Part shown: one piece after another, positions 33,380 through 42,081 of the stretch
Position numbering within the stretch: position 1 is the first letter of the stretch
How the letters are laid out: every line of letters begins with the position of its first letter
Source: Stenotrophomonas maltophilia
Lineage (GTDB): Bacteria > Pseudomonadota > Gammaproteobacteria > Xanthomonadales > Xanthomonadaceae
Assembly (NCBI GenBank): GCA_002363385.1
Contig: DEVL01000002.1
Coordinates: 124,001-188,000 of the forward strand
Reading direction: 5' to 3'
Length of the DNA: 64,000 nucleotides
Notes under the pieces: generated by a model
Database searches by the model: none
Told to the model about the DNA's origin: nothing
What the model saw: the letters and a program-made list of their open reading frames with translations, nothing else
Position numbers and translations under genes: made by a program

Positions 33380-34162
33380 TCAGCGTCGCGGGGCGAGCTG
33401 GATATCGACGCCGCGCTGGGCGAACGCGTCGATCTGCGGCTGAGGGGTATCGGCCTCGAGCACCAGCACGTCGATGTCCTCCACCGCGCCGATGCGATGG
33501 TTGGCCTGTGCGCCGAGCTTGTCGCGCGTGGCGACCACGATGCAGCGGCTGCTCGCGGCAAGCATCGCCCGTTTCAGCGCGGCTTCTTCGCCATCGACCG
33601 CCCACAGGCCGTGCTGCGCATCCACCGCGCAGGTGCCCACGAAGAAGAGATCAACGCGCAATCCGCTGACGGCCTCCAGCGCCTGTGCGCCAACGCTGGC
33701 ACCGATACGCGGGTCGAGCCGGCCGCCGAGCAGGGTGACGTCGATGCCGGCACGCCCCATCAAGGTCAACGCGATGTCCGGGGCGTTGGTGATGACGCGG
33801 AGGTTCTGATGTTCCGGCAGACAGGCGGCGATGGCGCTGTTGGTGGAGCCGGCATCGAGCAGGATGCTGTCGCCGGCGCGGACCTGCTCGGCGGCATGGC
33901 GGGCCAGTGCCTGTTTTTGCCGTGTCTGCACGGTTTGCCGCTCGCTCAGGGGTGGGAACGCCGGCGTGGCAGGCAGCGCACCGCCATACACTTTTCGGCA
34001 CAGACCCTGCTGGGCGAGTTCGCGCAGATCGCGGCGGATCGAGTCTTCGGAGATATGCATGTCCAGCGCCAGCTGCGCCGACAGGACCCGACCGTGCTGC
34101 TGAAGGAGAGACAGAATGCGCTGCTGGCGCTCGCTGGGGAGAGTGTCCGGGGAGTCGATCAT
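33380..34162 (-). CDS. DeoR-family transcriptional repressor
   Basis: A 260-residue DeoR-type regulator. The N-terminal winged HTH (SERQQRILSLLQQHGRVLSA then HISEDSIRRDLRELAQQGL, the DeoR signature) precedes a DeoRC sugar-phosphate-binding domain with DSILLDAGSTNSAIA and VDLFFVGTCAVD. The ATG at 34162 starts seven residues after an in-frame TTG at 34183 and is preferred. The family responds to phosphorylated sugars. The promoter region carries two tandem 10-base repeats that are a likely self-operator, and the MFS gene downstream is the expected target. Confidence 0.87.
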   Translation of the reverse strand: MIDSPDTLPSERQQRILSLLQQHGRVLSAQLALDMHISEDSIRRDLRELAQQGLCRKVYGGALPATPAFPPLSERQTVQTRQKQALARHAAEQVRAGDSILLDAGSTNSAIAACLPEHQNLRVITNAPDIALTLMGRAGIDVTLLGGRLDPRIGASVGAQALEAVSGLRVDLFFVGTCAVDAQHGLWAVDGEEAALKRAMLAASSRCIVVATRDKLGAQANHRIGAVEDIDVLVLEADTPQPQIDAFAQRGVDIQLAPRR

Positions 34163-34201
34163 GGGAAGGCGCGAAGGTCGCAAGATTGCGTGATGCTGCC
34201 A

Positions 34202-34230
34202 ACTCTACTTAAACGTGCAAAAACGTGCAA
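34202..34230 (-). promoter_or_regulatory. DeoR promoter with tandem operator repeats
   Basis: AAACGTGCAA occurs twice in tandem (34211-34220, 34221-34230). On the minus strand TTGCAC (34225-34230), a 17-bp spacer and TAGAGT (34202-34207) form a sigma-70-like promoter. The repeats cover its -35 and spacer, 40 bases upstream of the DeoR start. Confidence 0.65.
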
Positions 34231-34664
34231 CGGCTGTCTGCGGGCGGATGGCAGGCGCGTAGCGCTTCGAGTCTCGGCCCGAACCGAAGCGCATGACGAT
34301 ATGAAATCGTGACATGGCATCTGGAGTCGTCATCCGGCATGTCTACCTTAACCACGCCCGCAAAAGGCGCTGGAAGTGCGCGGAACGCAACATCTTTTCT
34401 TGAATCTGAAAGATTCATCATCCACGCCGCGTGTTGCTGCGCGTGGCGTACCGGACATTCTTCGCGCCGCGATATCGCGGTCGGTCAACAAATCGTCGCA
34501 GCGGATTCACAGCGTATTGATTCAGGCGGGGTGTAGATTCGAATCACAGGTCGAGGTTGTTTCTCCGACCACATCGTCTCAATCAGCGCTTCTGCCGCCT
34601 TGCGCATCCACCGCGCGATGGGAGGAGCGGTTGTGCCCTGTCTCCCCCCGTTGAGTTCTCCCCC
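34231..34664. other. Non-coding region between DeoR and the glg/tre operon
   Basis: No gene is supported here. It holds an 8-bp inverted repeat (GCGCTTCG 34262-34269 with CGAAGCGC 34285-34292), a 5-bp hairpin (ACGAT/ATCGT, 34296-34310) and a perfect 14-base palindrome CCGCGATATCGCGG (34467-34480). The glgA operon promoter should lie in its right half, but I cannot pick a convincing one. Confidence 0.6.
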
Positions 34665-36224
34665 ATGTCTGCTCGCACTCGCACCCGTGAGGTCTCCGCC
34701 GCCAAGGCCGAGGCCCTGGTCAAAACCGATGCCCTGCGTGCGCGTCGCCGCCGCATCACGCAGACCGTCGTGCCTGGCGATCACATCGAACGAGCCAGCG
34801 GCCGCGATCATCGCGTGCTGTTTGTCGTCTCGGAGATGGCCGACTACATCAAGGCCGGCGGGCTAGGTGATGTCGCCGCGTCGCTGCCACGTGCGCTGCG
34901 TGACCGTGCGGACATGCGGGTGCTGATTCCCGGCTATCGCGAAGTACTGGAGCGTACCGGGCCGATCCAGGTGATCGGACAGACGCCCGCACACGCCGCA
35001 CTCCCTGCCTGCGTGATCGCACACACGGTGCTGGACGATGGCTTGCCGGTCTATGTGCTGATCTGCCCGGAGCTGTACGAGCGCGAAGGCTCGCCCTATG
35101 TCGACGCGGACGGGGAGCCGTGGGCCGACAACGCGGTGCGCTTTGCCACGCTGTCGCGGGCCGCTGCCGTCATCGCGGCGGGCGAGGCAGGCATGGACTG
35201 GACACCGGGCTTGCTGCATCTCAATGACTGGCCGTGTGCGCTGGCCGCGGCCTACGTGCGCTGGTCTGGCAGCAAGGCCTCGTGCCTGCTCACCATCCAC
35301 AATCTGGCTTACCAAGGCCTGTTCCCGGCCAGCCTCGCGGCGGACCTGGGCATCGGCGAGGCGCAGCGGGAAGCATTGGATTTCCACGGGCAGCTGTCGT
35401 TCCTGCGCGGGGGCATCGTGCACGCCGACCAGGTCAACACCGTCAGTGTGAGCTACGCGGCGCAGATCACCGCGCCTGCCGAGGGCTGCGGGCTGGACCG
35501 GCTGCTCTCGCGCCGCGCCGCACTGGGTCACCTCAGTGGCATCGTCAACGGTATCGACAGCAGCTGGGACCCCCGTACCGACCATCACCTGCCGGTGCAC
35601 TTCAGCGTGCAGTCCTGCGAAGGCCGCGATCACAACGCGCGGCATGTGCGCCGTGCGTTCGGCCTGCCCGAGAGCCGTGGCCCGCTGTTCGCCGTGGTCT
35701 CGCGCCTGGTCCATCAGAAGGGCCTGGACCTGACCTGCGATGTGGCACCGCAGATCGTGGCTGCGGGCGGCCAGCTGGTCATCATTGGCGGCGGCGAGCC
35801 GCAGATCGAAGCACAGGTGCGCGAGCTGGCGCGCCGCTATCCCGGCAGCGTCTCGGCCTATATCGGCTTCGATGAAACCCTGGCGCGCTGCATGTTCGCC
35901 GGCGCCGACTTCCTGCTGATGCCGTCGCGCTTCGAACCGTGCGGCCTGAGCCAGATGTACGCCCAGCGCTTTGGCTGCCTGCCGATCGCACATGCCACCG
36001 GGGGCCTGATCGACACCGTGGACGATGGCGTTACCGGGTTCCTGTTCAACGCGGCCGAAGCCGATGCGCTGCGCCGCTGCGTGCAGCGCGCCTTCCGCAC
36101 CTTCCGCCAATCCGGCCTGATGGCGGCCATGCGGCGCGCGGCGATGCTGCGCCCGAGTGGCTGGGACATCGCCGGCACGCACTACCTCGATCTCTATCAA
36201 CGCACCACGGAAGCACGCGCATGA
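34665..36224 (+). CDS. glgA: Glycogen synthase (ADP-glucose type)
   Basis: A 519-residue GT5 glycogen synthase, which adds ADP-glucose units to alpha-1,4-glucan. KAGGLGDV (about residues 65-72) is the nucleotide-sugar loop found near residue 15 in E. coli GlgA, so this protein carries an N-terminal extension of about 50 basic, Arg-rich residues. PSRFEPCGLSQMYAQRFG near the end is the GT-B donor site with its catalytic Glu. The ATG at 34665 is the best start. It is first gene of a seven-gene operon. ADP-glucose must come from a GlgC encoded elsewhere. Confidence 0.93.
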   Translation: MSARTRTREVSAAKAEALVKTDALRARRRRITQTVVPGDHIERASGRDHRVLFVVSEMADYIKAGGLGDVAASLPRALRDRADMRVLIPGYREVLERTGPIQVIGQTPAHAALPACVIAHTVLDDGLPVYVLICPELYEREGSPYVDADGEPWADNAVRFATLSRAAAVIAAGEAGMDWTPGLLHLNDWPCALAAAYVRWSGSKASCLLTIHNLAYQGLFPASLAADLGIGEAQREALDFHGQLSFLRGGIVHADQVNTVSVSYAAQITAPAEGCGLDRLLSRRAALGHLSGIVNGIDSSWDPRTDHHLPVHFSVQSCEGRDHNARHVRRAFGLPESRGPLFAVVSRLVHQKGLDLTCDVAPQIVAAGGQLVIIGGGEPQIEAQVRELARRYPGSVSAYIGFDETLARCMFAGADFLLMPSRFEPCGLSQMYAQRFGCLPIAHATGGLIDTVDDGVTGFLFNAAEADALRRCVQRAFRTFRQSGLMAAMRRAAMLRPSGWDIAGTHYLDLYQRTTEARA

Positions 36225-38461
36225 GCACGCAATGGGAACTGGACGCCGGTATCGAGCCCGGCAGTGAGAGCGTGTCCGCGCCATCGTTGACAGAGGCCGG
36301 CCTCTCGCCGGAGCTTGCAGCGCTCGCCGCCGGCGCGCCCGGTGATGCGTTCGCGCTGCTTGGGCCGCACCGCCACCCTGCGCACGGCTGGCGCCTGTCC
36401 GTGCTGTTTCCGGCAGCGCTGACCGTACTGCGCCGGGACGCGGGCGGTCGTTGGCAGCCAATGGCTCCGATGGGCGAGGGCATTTTCGAGGCCCCCATCG
36501 ATGGTCCGTCGGTGAGTGTGCTGCGGGTCGACTGGGGCACAGTGCAGCAGGAGATCGAAGACGTCTACGCGTTTGGTCCTTTGTTGGACGACGACGCGCT
36601 GGCCGCCATCGCCGCGGGTGATCCCGGCAGCATCCGCGCCGCTCTCGGTGCGCATCCGCTGCAGCAGCAGGGGGTGGACGGCGTGCGTTTTGCGGTCTGG
36701 GCCCCGAATGCGCGGCGCGTTTCGGTGGTGGGTGACTTCAATGGCTGGGACGGTCGGCGTCACCCGATGCGGCTGCGGCATGGTGCCGGCGTTTGGGAGA
36801 TATTCCTGCCGCGCGTCGACGCGGGTGCCCGCTACAAGTTCGAGATCACCGCCGCCGATGGGACGCGTCTGACCCACAAGGCCGACCCGATGGCGCGCCA
36901 GTCCGAGTTGCTGCCGGGCACGGCTTCCGTGGTTGCCGATGGCACGGCGCGCACGTGGCAGGATCAGGCCTGGATGTCCGCCCGTGCTTCGATGGATGAC
37001 CGCGCGATCTCCATCTATGAAGTGCACGCCGGCTCCTGGCGGCGCGGCGACAACGCGGCCGTGCTCGACTGGGACCAGCTGGGCGACCGTCTCATCCCTT
37101 ACGTGACGGCGCTTGGCTTCACCCATATCGAGCTGTTGCCGGTCAGCGAGCATCCGTTTGGTGGCTCGTGGGGCTACCAGCCGCTGGGCCTGTATGCACC
37201 GACCGCCCGTCACGGGGAACCAGACCGCTTCGCGCGGTTCGTTGACCGCTGTCACCAGGCCGGGCTGGGGGTCATCGTGGATTGGGTCGGCGCCCATTTC
37301 CCCTCCGATGCCCACGGCATGCAGCGCTTCGACGGCACCGCACTGTATGAGCACGAGGATCCGCGACAGGGCCTGCACCCGGATTGGGACACGCTCATCT
37401 ACAACTTCGGCCGCAGTGAAGTGACCGGCTTTCTGATCGGCAGCGCGCTGGAGTGGATTGAGCGGTTTCATATCGATGGCCTGCGCGTGGATGCTGTCGC
37501 CTCGATGCTCTACCGCGACTACAGCCGCGAGGATGGTCAATGGATCCCCAACGCGCACGGCGGCCGCGAGAACCTGGAGGCGATCGCCTTCCTGCGCGAT
37601 CTCAACGACGCCATTGCGCGGCAGGCACGCGGTGTACTGGTGATCGCCGAGGAATCCACGGCATGGCCCGGTGTGACCGCACCGGCCGGCGAGGGTGGCC
37701 TGGGCTTCACCCATAAATGGAACATGGGCTGGATGCACGACACGCTCAGTTATCTGGGACGCGACCCGATCCACCGCTCGCACCATCACAGCCAGATGAC
37801 CTTCAGCGCGATGTATGCGTTCTCCGAGCAGTTCGTGCTGCCGCTTTCGCATGATGAAGTGGTGCACGGCAAAGGATCGCTGCTGGGCAAGATGCCCGGC
37901 GACCGGTGGCAGCAGCTGGCCAACCTGCGCGCCTACCTCGGTTTCATGTGGGCGCACCCGGGCAGCAAACTGCTGTTCATGGGCGGCGAGTTCGGCCAAT
38001 GCACGGAATGGAACCATGACGCCGAGCTGGACTGGGCGCAGGCTGCTCAGCCCGCCCACGCCGGCGTGGCGCGGATGGTCGGCGATCTCAACCGGCTGCT
38101 GCGCGAGCTGCCGGCACTGCAGCACGGCAACCGTACCGAGCACGGGTTTGAATGGAGTGTCGGCGACGATCACGTCAACAGCGTGCTTGCCTTCATCCGC
38201 CATGACCCGCGTGGCAAGGCCGGCCCATTGCTGGCGGTGAGCAACTTCACCCCGATGGTGCGCCATGGCTACCGTGTCGGCGTGCCGCATGCAGGGCGCT
38301 GGCACGAGGTCTTCAACAGCGACAGCCGCTTCTACGGTGGCAGCGACATCGGCAACCACGGCCAGGTCGATACCCTGCCGATCGCGATGCACGGGCATGC
38401 CCAGTCAGTGGCGGTGACGCTGCCGCCCCTGTCCACGGTGTTCCTGCAGGTGGAGGCGTGA
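36221..38461 (+). CDS. glgB: 1,4-alpha-glucan branching enzyme
   Basis: A 746-residue GH13_9 branching enzyme (E. coli 728). An N-terminal CBM48 region precedes the repeat GVRFAVWAPNARRVSVVGDF, then the TIM barrel. The catalytic nucleophile is in IDGLRVDAVASML, the acid in VLVIAEESTAWP, and the transition-state Asp in LPLSHDEVVHGKGS. It makes alpha-1,6 branches in glycogen. The start overlaps the glgA stop (ATGA), and the stop overlaps treZ. The loop after the nucleophile region is shortened (VGAHFPSDAHGMQRFDG) but otherwise normal. Confidence 0.94.
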   Translation: MSTQWELDAGIEPGSESVSAPSLTEAGLSPELAALAAGAPGDAFALLGPHRHPAHGWRLSVLFPAALTVLRRDAGGRWQPMAPMGEGIFEAPIDGPSVSVLRVDWGTVQQEIEDVYAFGPLLDDDALAAIAAGDPGSIRAALGAHPLQQQGVDGVRFAVWAPNARRVSVVGDFNGWDGRRHPMRLRHGAGVWEIFLPRVDAGARYKFEITAADGTRLTHKADPMARQSELLPGTASVVADGTARTWQDQAWMSARASMDDRAISIYEVHAGSWRRGDNAAVLDWDQLGDRLIPYVTALGFTHIELLPVSEHPFGGSWGYQPLGLYAPTARHGEPDRFARFVDRCHQAGLGVIVDWVGAHFPSDAHGMQRFDGTALYEHEDPRQGLHPDWDTLIYNFGRSEVTGFLIGSALEWIERFHIDGLRVDAVASMLYRDYSREDGQWIPNAHGGRENLEAIAFLRDLNDAIARQARGVLVIAEESTAWPGVTAPAGEGGLGFTHKWNMGWMHDTLSYLGRDPIHRSHHHSQMTFSAMYAFSEQFVLPLSHDEVVHGKGSLLGKMPGDRWQQLANLRAYLGFMWAHPGSKLLFMGGEFGQCTEWNHDAELDWAQAAQPAHAGVARMVGDLNRLLRELPALQHGNRTEHGFEWSVGDDHVNSVLAFIRHDPRGKAGPLLAVSNFTPMVRHGYRVGVPHAGRWHEVFNSDSRFYGGSDIGNHGQVDTLPIAMHGHAQSVAVTLPPLSTVFLQVEA

Positions 38462-40194
38462 CGGCGGGCGAACGGCTCGGTGCCTGGCGACAGCCTGAGG
38501 GTGACTACCGCTTCCGGCTCTGGGCGCCCGCGGCACAGCGCGTGGAGCTGCTGCTGGACGGCGAGGCGTTGCCGATGCAGGCAGAAGGCGATGGCTGCCA
38601 TGCCACGCGGGTTGCCTGCGCGGCGGGAGCGCGCTATCGCTTTCGGATCGACGGCACGCTGAGCATCCCTGACCCGGCCTCGCGCTGGCAGCCGGAAGGC
38701 CTCAACGGGGCCAGTGCGGTGCACGATGCCGACGCGTACGCCTGGCAGACCACGGGGTGGGCAGGGCGGCCGTGGGAAGAAGCGGTCATCTATGAGCTCC
38801 ACGTGGGTGCGGTGGGCGGCTACGCTGCGGTGCAGGATCAGCTGCCGGCGCTCGCGGCGATGGGCATCACTGCGATCGAGCTGATGCCGCTGGCCACGTT
38901 TCCGGGCACCCGCAACTGGGGTTATGACGGTGCGCTGCCCTATGCGCCCGCCGCAGCCTATGGCACTCCCGAGGAACTGAAGGCACTGATCGACCACGCC
39001 CATGCTCTGGGCGTGATGGTCCTGCTGGATGTGGTCTACAACCACTTCGGGCCGGAAGGGAATTACCTGCCGCAGTACGCGCCGGCGTTTTTCCGTGACG
39101 ATGTGGCGACGCCGTGGGGCGCGGCGATCGACTTCCGCCAGCCGCACGTGCAGCGCTTCTTCATCGACAACGCGCTGATGTGGCTGGCCGAGTACCGGTT
39201 CGATGGGCTGCGGCTTGATGCGGTACACGCCATCCAGCCACAGGCCTTTCTGACCCAGCTGCGTGAGGCGATCCACACCGAAGGGCCGCCGCACCGCGTG
39301 CACCTGGTGCTGGAGAACGAAAACAATGCGGCCTCGCTGCTGGCGCAGGGCTACACCGCACAGTGGAACGACGACTTCCACAATGCGCTGCATGTACTGC
39401 TGACCGGTGAGACCGAGGGTTACTACGCCGATTTCGCGGCAACGCCCGACGTGCAGCTGGCGCGAGTACTCGGCGAAGGGTTTGCGTGGCAGGGTGAAAC
39501 CAACCGGCTGGGCCACCCTCGGGGTGAACCGAGTGCGGCGCTGTCGCCCGCGCAGTTCGTGATTTTCGCGCAGAACCACGACCAGATCGGCAACCGCGCT
39601 TTTGGTGATCGGCTGCAGACGCTGGTGGCACCGGAGCGGCTCCAGCTCGCGCTGGCGTTGACCGCGCTCACTCCCATGATTCCACTGTTCTTCATGGGCG
39701 AGCCGTGGGGCGCGCGCGCGCCGTTCCAGTTCTTCACCGATTTCGATGCGCCACTGGATCAGGCGGTGCGCGAAGGCCGGCGCGCGGAGTTTGGCCAGTT
39801 CAAGGCGTTCGCTGATCCCGCAGCGCAGGCCACAATTCCTGATCCCAACGCCGTCACCACCTTCCAGGCGTCGCAGTCACCGCTGCCGTCACCCGAGGCA
39901 CGGCAACAGAACACCTGGTTGGCCGCATTCCGCAGTGTCCTTGCGCTGCGCTGGAAGTATCTGGTGCCACAGCTGCGGCACGCCCGCAGTCTAGGCGCCG
40001 AGGTCATCGGCAACGGCGCCATCCGCGCAGGCTGGCAGTTGGGTGAGGGCCAGTGGTGGCTGGCCTTCAACCTGGGAGATACCGAGGTGCTGGCCGATCT
40101 TCCCTACGGCGAGACCGTGCTGCAACTGGGGGAAGTAGGGCATGGCCGGTTGCTGGCGCCGGCCGCGCTGCTGGTCCGCCGGGTGCAGGCATGA
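38458..40194 (+). CDS. treZ: Malto-oligosyltrehalose trehalohydrolase
   Basis: A 578-residue GH13_10 enzyme that releases trehalose from maltooligosyl-trehalose made by TreY. Motifs are VIYELHVGAVGG (start of the barrel), LLDVVYNHFGPEGNY, FDGLRLDAVHAIQ (nucleophile Asp), LVLENENNA (acid Glu) and FAQNHDQIGNRAFGDR, the TreZ-type fourth region. The GTG start overlaps the glgB stop (GTGA). It lies two genes ahead of treY; MalQ sits between them. Confidence 0.94.
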   Translation: MTAGERLGAWRQPEGDYRFRLWAPAAQRVELLLDGEALPMQAEGDGCHATRVACAAGARYRFRIDGTLSIPDPASRWQPEGLNGASAVHDADAYAWQTTGWAGRPWEEAVIYELHVGAVGGYAAVQDQLPALAAMGITAIELMPLATFPGTRNWGYDGALPYAPAAAYGTPEELKALIDHAHALGVMVLLDVVYNHFGPEGNYLPQYAPAFFRDDVATPWGAAIDFRQPHVQRFFIDNALMWLAEYRFDGLRLDAVHAIQPQAFLTQLREAIHTEGPPHRVHLVLENENNAASLLAQGYTAQWNDDFHNALHVLLTGETEGYYADFAATPDVQLARVLGEGFAWQGETNRLGHPRGEPSAALSPAQFVIFAQNHDQIGNRAFGDRLQTLVAPERLQLALALTALTPMIPLFFMGEPWGARAPFQFFTDFDAPLDQAVREGRRAEFGQFKAFADPAAQATIPDPNAVTTFQASQSPLPSPEARQQNTWLAAFRSVLALRWKYLVPQLRHARSLGAEVIGNGAIRAGWQLGEGQWWLAFNLGDTEVLADLPYGETVLQLGEVGHGRLLAPAALLVRRVQA

Positions 40195-42080
40195 GTGCGG
40201 GTTCGCTGGCGGCGCTGGCGGAGGCTGCCGGGCTGCTGATCGACTGGGAAGACGTCCACGGCACACCGCGTACGGTGGGCCACAACACCCTGCAGAGTGT
40301 GCTGGCAGCGTTGGGTTGGCCAGCGGCGACGCCGGGTCAACGGGAGGACAGCCTCAAGCGCTGTCTGCATCAGCGCGCGCAACCCGCGTTGCGCACCGTG
40401 CAGGTGGGCGAGTTGCTGGCTTTGGCGGCGGACGGTGCCGGCGAGTGGAGTGATGAGCAGGGTCTGGCGCGGCCCGCCAGGCAGATTCGGCCTGGCGCCT
40501 GGGAAGTACCGGCGCAGCCAGGCTACTGGCGACTGCGGACCGGGCAGACCGAACACTCCGTTGCGGTGGCACCTGCACGGTGTTTCGGCGTGGCCGACGC
40601 CACCGGCACGGCCACGCCGCGCAGGTGGGGGGCCATGCTGCAGGTGTATGCCGCGCGCAGTCCGGGCGATGGCGGTATCGGCGACAGCGCTGGCGCGCAG
40701 GCGTGGTGCGAGCGGGTTGCGGCAGCGGGCGGCGATGCCCTCGCGTTGAGCCCATTGCACGCGGCCGGGCATATCGATGCAGCGTTCAGCCCTTACTCTC
40801 CGAGTGATCGACGCTTCCTGGAACCGGTCTACGCCGGTGCGCTCGACGGTCTGGAGACGGGCCGTGCGCTGGAGGCCGATCCCACGCCCGCAGACGGCCT
40901 GATCGACTGGCCAGGTGCAGCGGCGGTGAAATGGCAAACGCTGCGGCAGTCCTTTCAACAGTTCGGCCAGGCACCCGCGGGACAGCAGGAGGAGCTGCGG
41001 CGCTTTGAGCAGGACGGCGGCACGGCGTTGGCGGCCTTTGCGCGTTTCAACGCCAGCGCGTCGGGGCAGCGCGATCCCGCGTTTCAGATCTACGCGCAAT
41101 GGCGCACTGCGCGCAGCTGGGCGCAGGTGCAGGAGCGCGCCGGCGACGCCGGCATGTCGCTGGGCCTGATTGCCGATCTCGCCGTGGGCTTTACACCGGA
41201 CGGTGCCGAAGCGGCCGACGCCGGGAACACCGCATTGCAGGGCCTGGTACTGGGCGCGCCGCCGGATGCCTTCGCGCCGGGTGGGCAGGTATGGGGCGTG
41301 AGCAGCTATTCGCCCGATGGATTGCGGCGCGCCGGCTTTGCGCCCTTCATTGCCCTGCTGCGCGCGGTAATGCGCCACCGGGGCGGTGTGCGCATCGACC
41401 ACATTCTCGGCCTGCAGCGGCTGTGGGTGGTGCCGGACGGTGCGGACTCGGGGCAGGGCGTGTACCTGCGCTATCCACTCACCGATCTGCTCAACCTGCT
41501 GGCATTGGAGTCGTGGCGCCACCGCTGCATCGTTATCGGTGAGGACCTCGGCGTGGTACCGCCTGGCATTCGGGACACGCTGGCCGCACGCGGTGTGCTC
41601 GGCATGGACGTGCTCGCGTTCACCCGTTCCCCGGCCGGGGAATTCCTGACGCCCCCGCAGTGGCGGCACACCGCAGTCGCCATGACCGGCACGCACGATC
41701 TGCCGACCCTGGAAGGCTGGCAGCACGGTGACGATCTGGGCTGGCGCGCACGGCTGGAGGCGCAGCCTGCTGCCGATCAGGCACAGGCAATGGCAGAGCG
41801 TCATGCCGATGTCGCGCGGCTCGCGCGGGCCGTAGGCAGCGATGGTGCGAGCCCGGCCGCGCTGCGGCTGGCAGCGCTGCGGCATGTGGCTGCCGCTCCG
41901 GCACCGCTGGCACTGCTGCCGGTCGAAGACGCCCTTGGCCTGCGCGGGCAGGTGAACCTGCCCGGCACCGTCGCTGTCCATCCGAACTGGCGTCAGCGCC
42001 TGCCATCGCCATTACCGCTGCGGACGCTGGATCGTTCGCTGCAGCAGTTCGCCGCGGCACGCCGCGCCCAGGAGTATTGA
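40191..42080 (+). CDS. malQ: 4-alpha-glucanotransferase (amylomaltase)
   Basis: A 629-residue GH77 enzyme with an N-terminal extension of about 150 residues, as in the long bacterial MalQ group. Catalytic residues are the Asp in GVRIDHILGLQRLW, the Glu in VIGEDLGVVPPG and the Asp in TGTHDLPTLEGW. It moves maltooligosaccharides between chains, so it can lengthen short products left by debranching into substrates for TreY. The ATG overlaps the treZ stop, and treY begins one base after its own stop. Confidence 0.92.
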   Translation: MSAGSLAALAEAAGLLIDWEDVHGTPRTVGHNTLQSVLAALGWPAATPGQREDSLKRCLHQRAQPALRTVQVGELLALAADGAGEWSDEQGLARPARQIRPGAWEVPAQPGYWRLRTGQTEHSVAVAPARCFGVADATGTATPRRWGAMLQVYAARSPGDGGIGDSAGAQAWCERVAAAGGDALALSPLHAAGHIDAAFSPYSPSDRRFLEPVYAGALDGLETGRALEADPTPADGLIDWPGAAAVKWQTLRQSFQQFGQAPAGQQEELRRFEQDGGTALAAFARFNASASGQRDPAFQIYAQWRTARSWAQVQERAGDAGMSLGLIADLAVGFTPDGAEAADAGNTALQGLVLGAPPDAFAPGGQVWGVSSYSPDGLRRAGFAPFIALLRAVMRHRGGVRIDHILGLQRLWVVPDGADSGQGVYLRYPLTDLLNLLALESWRHRCIVIGEDLGVVPPGIRDTLAARGVLGMDVLAFTRSPAGEFLTPPQWRHTAVAMTGTHDLPTLEGWQHGDDLGWRARLEAQPAADQAQAMAERHADVARLARAVGSDGASPAALRLAALRHVAAAPAPLALLPVEDALGLRGQVNLPGTVAVHPNWRQRLPSPLPLRTLDRSLQQFAAARRAQEY

Positions 42081-42081
42081 G

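Noticed and set aside
34376..34654. A 92-codon plus-strand frame before glgA.
   Set aside because: There is no ribosome site, the composition is unlike its neighbours and no domain is visible; the region looks like a promoter region.
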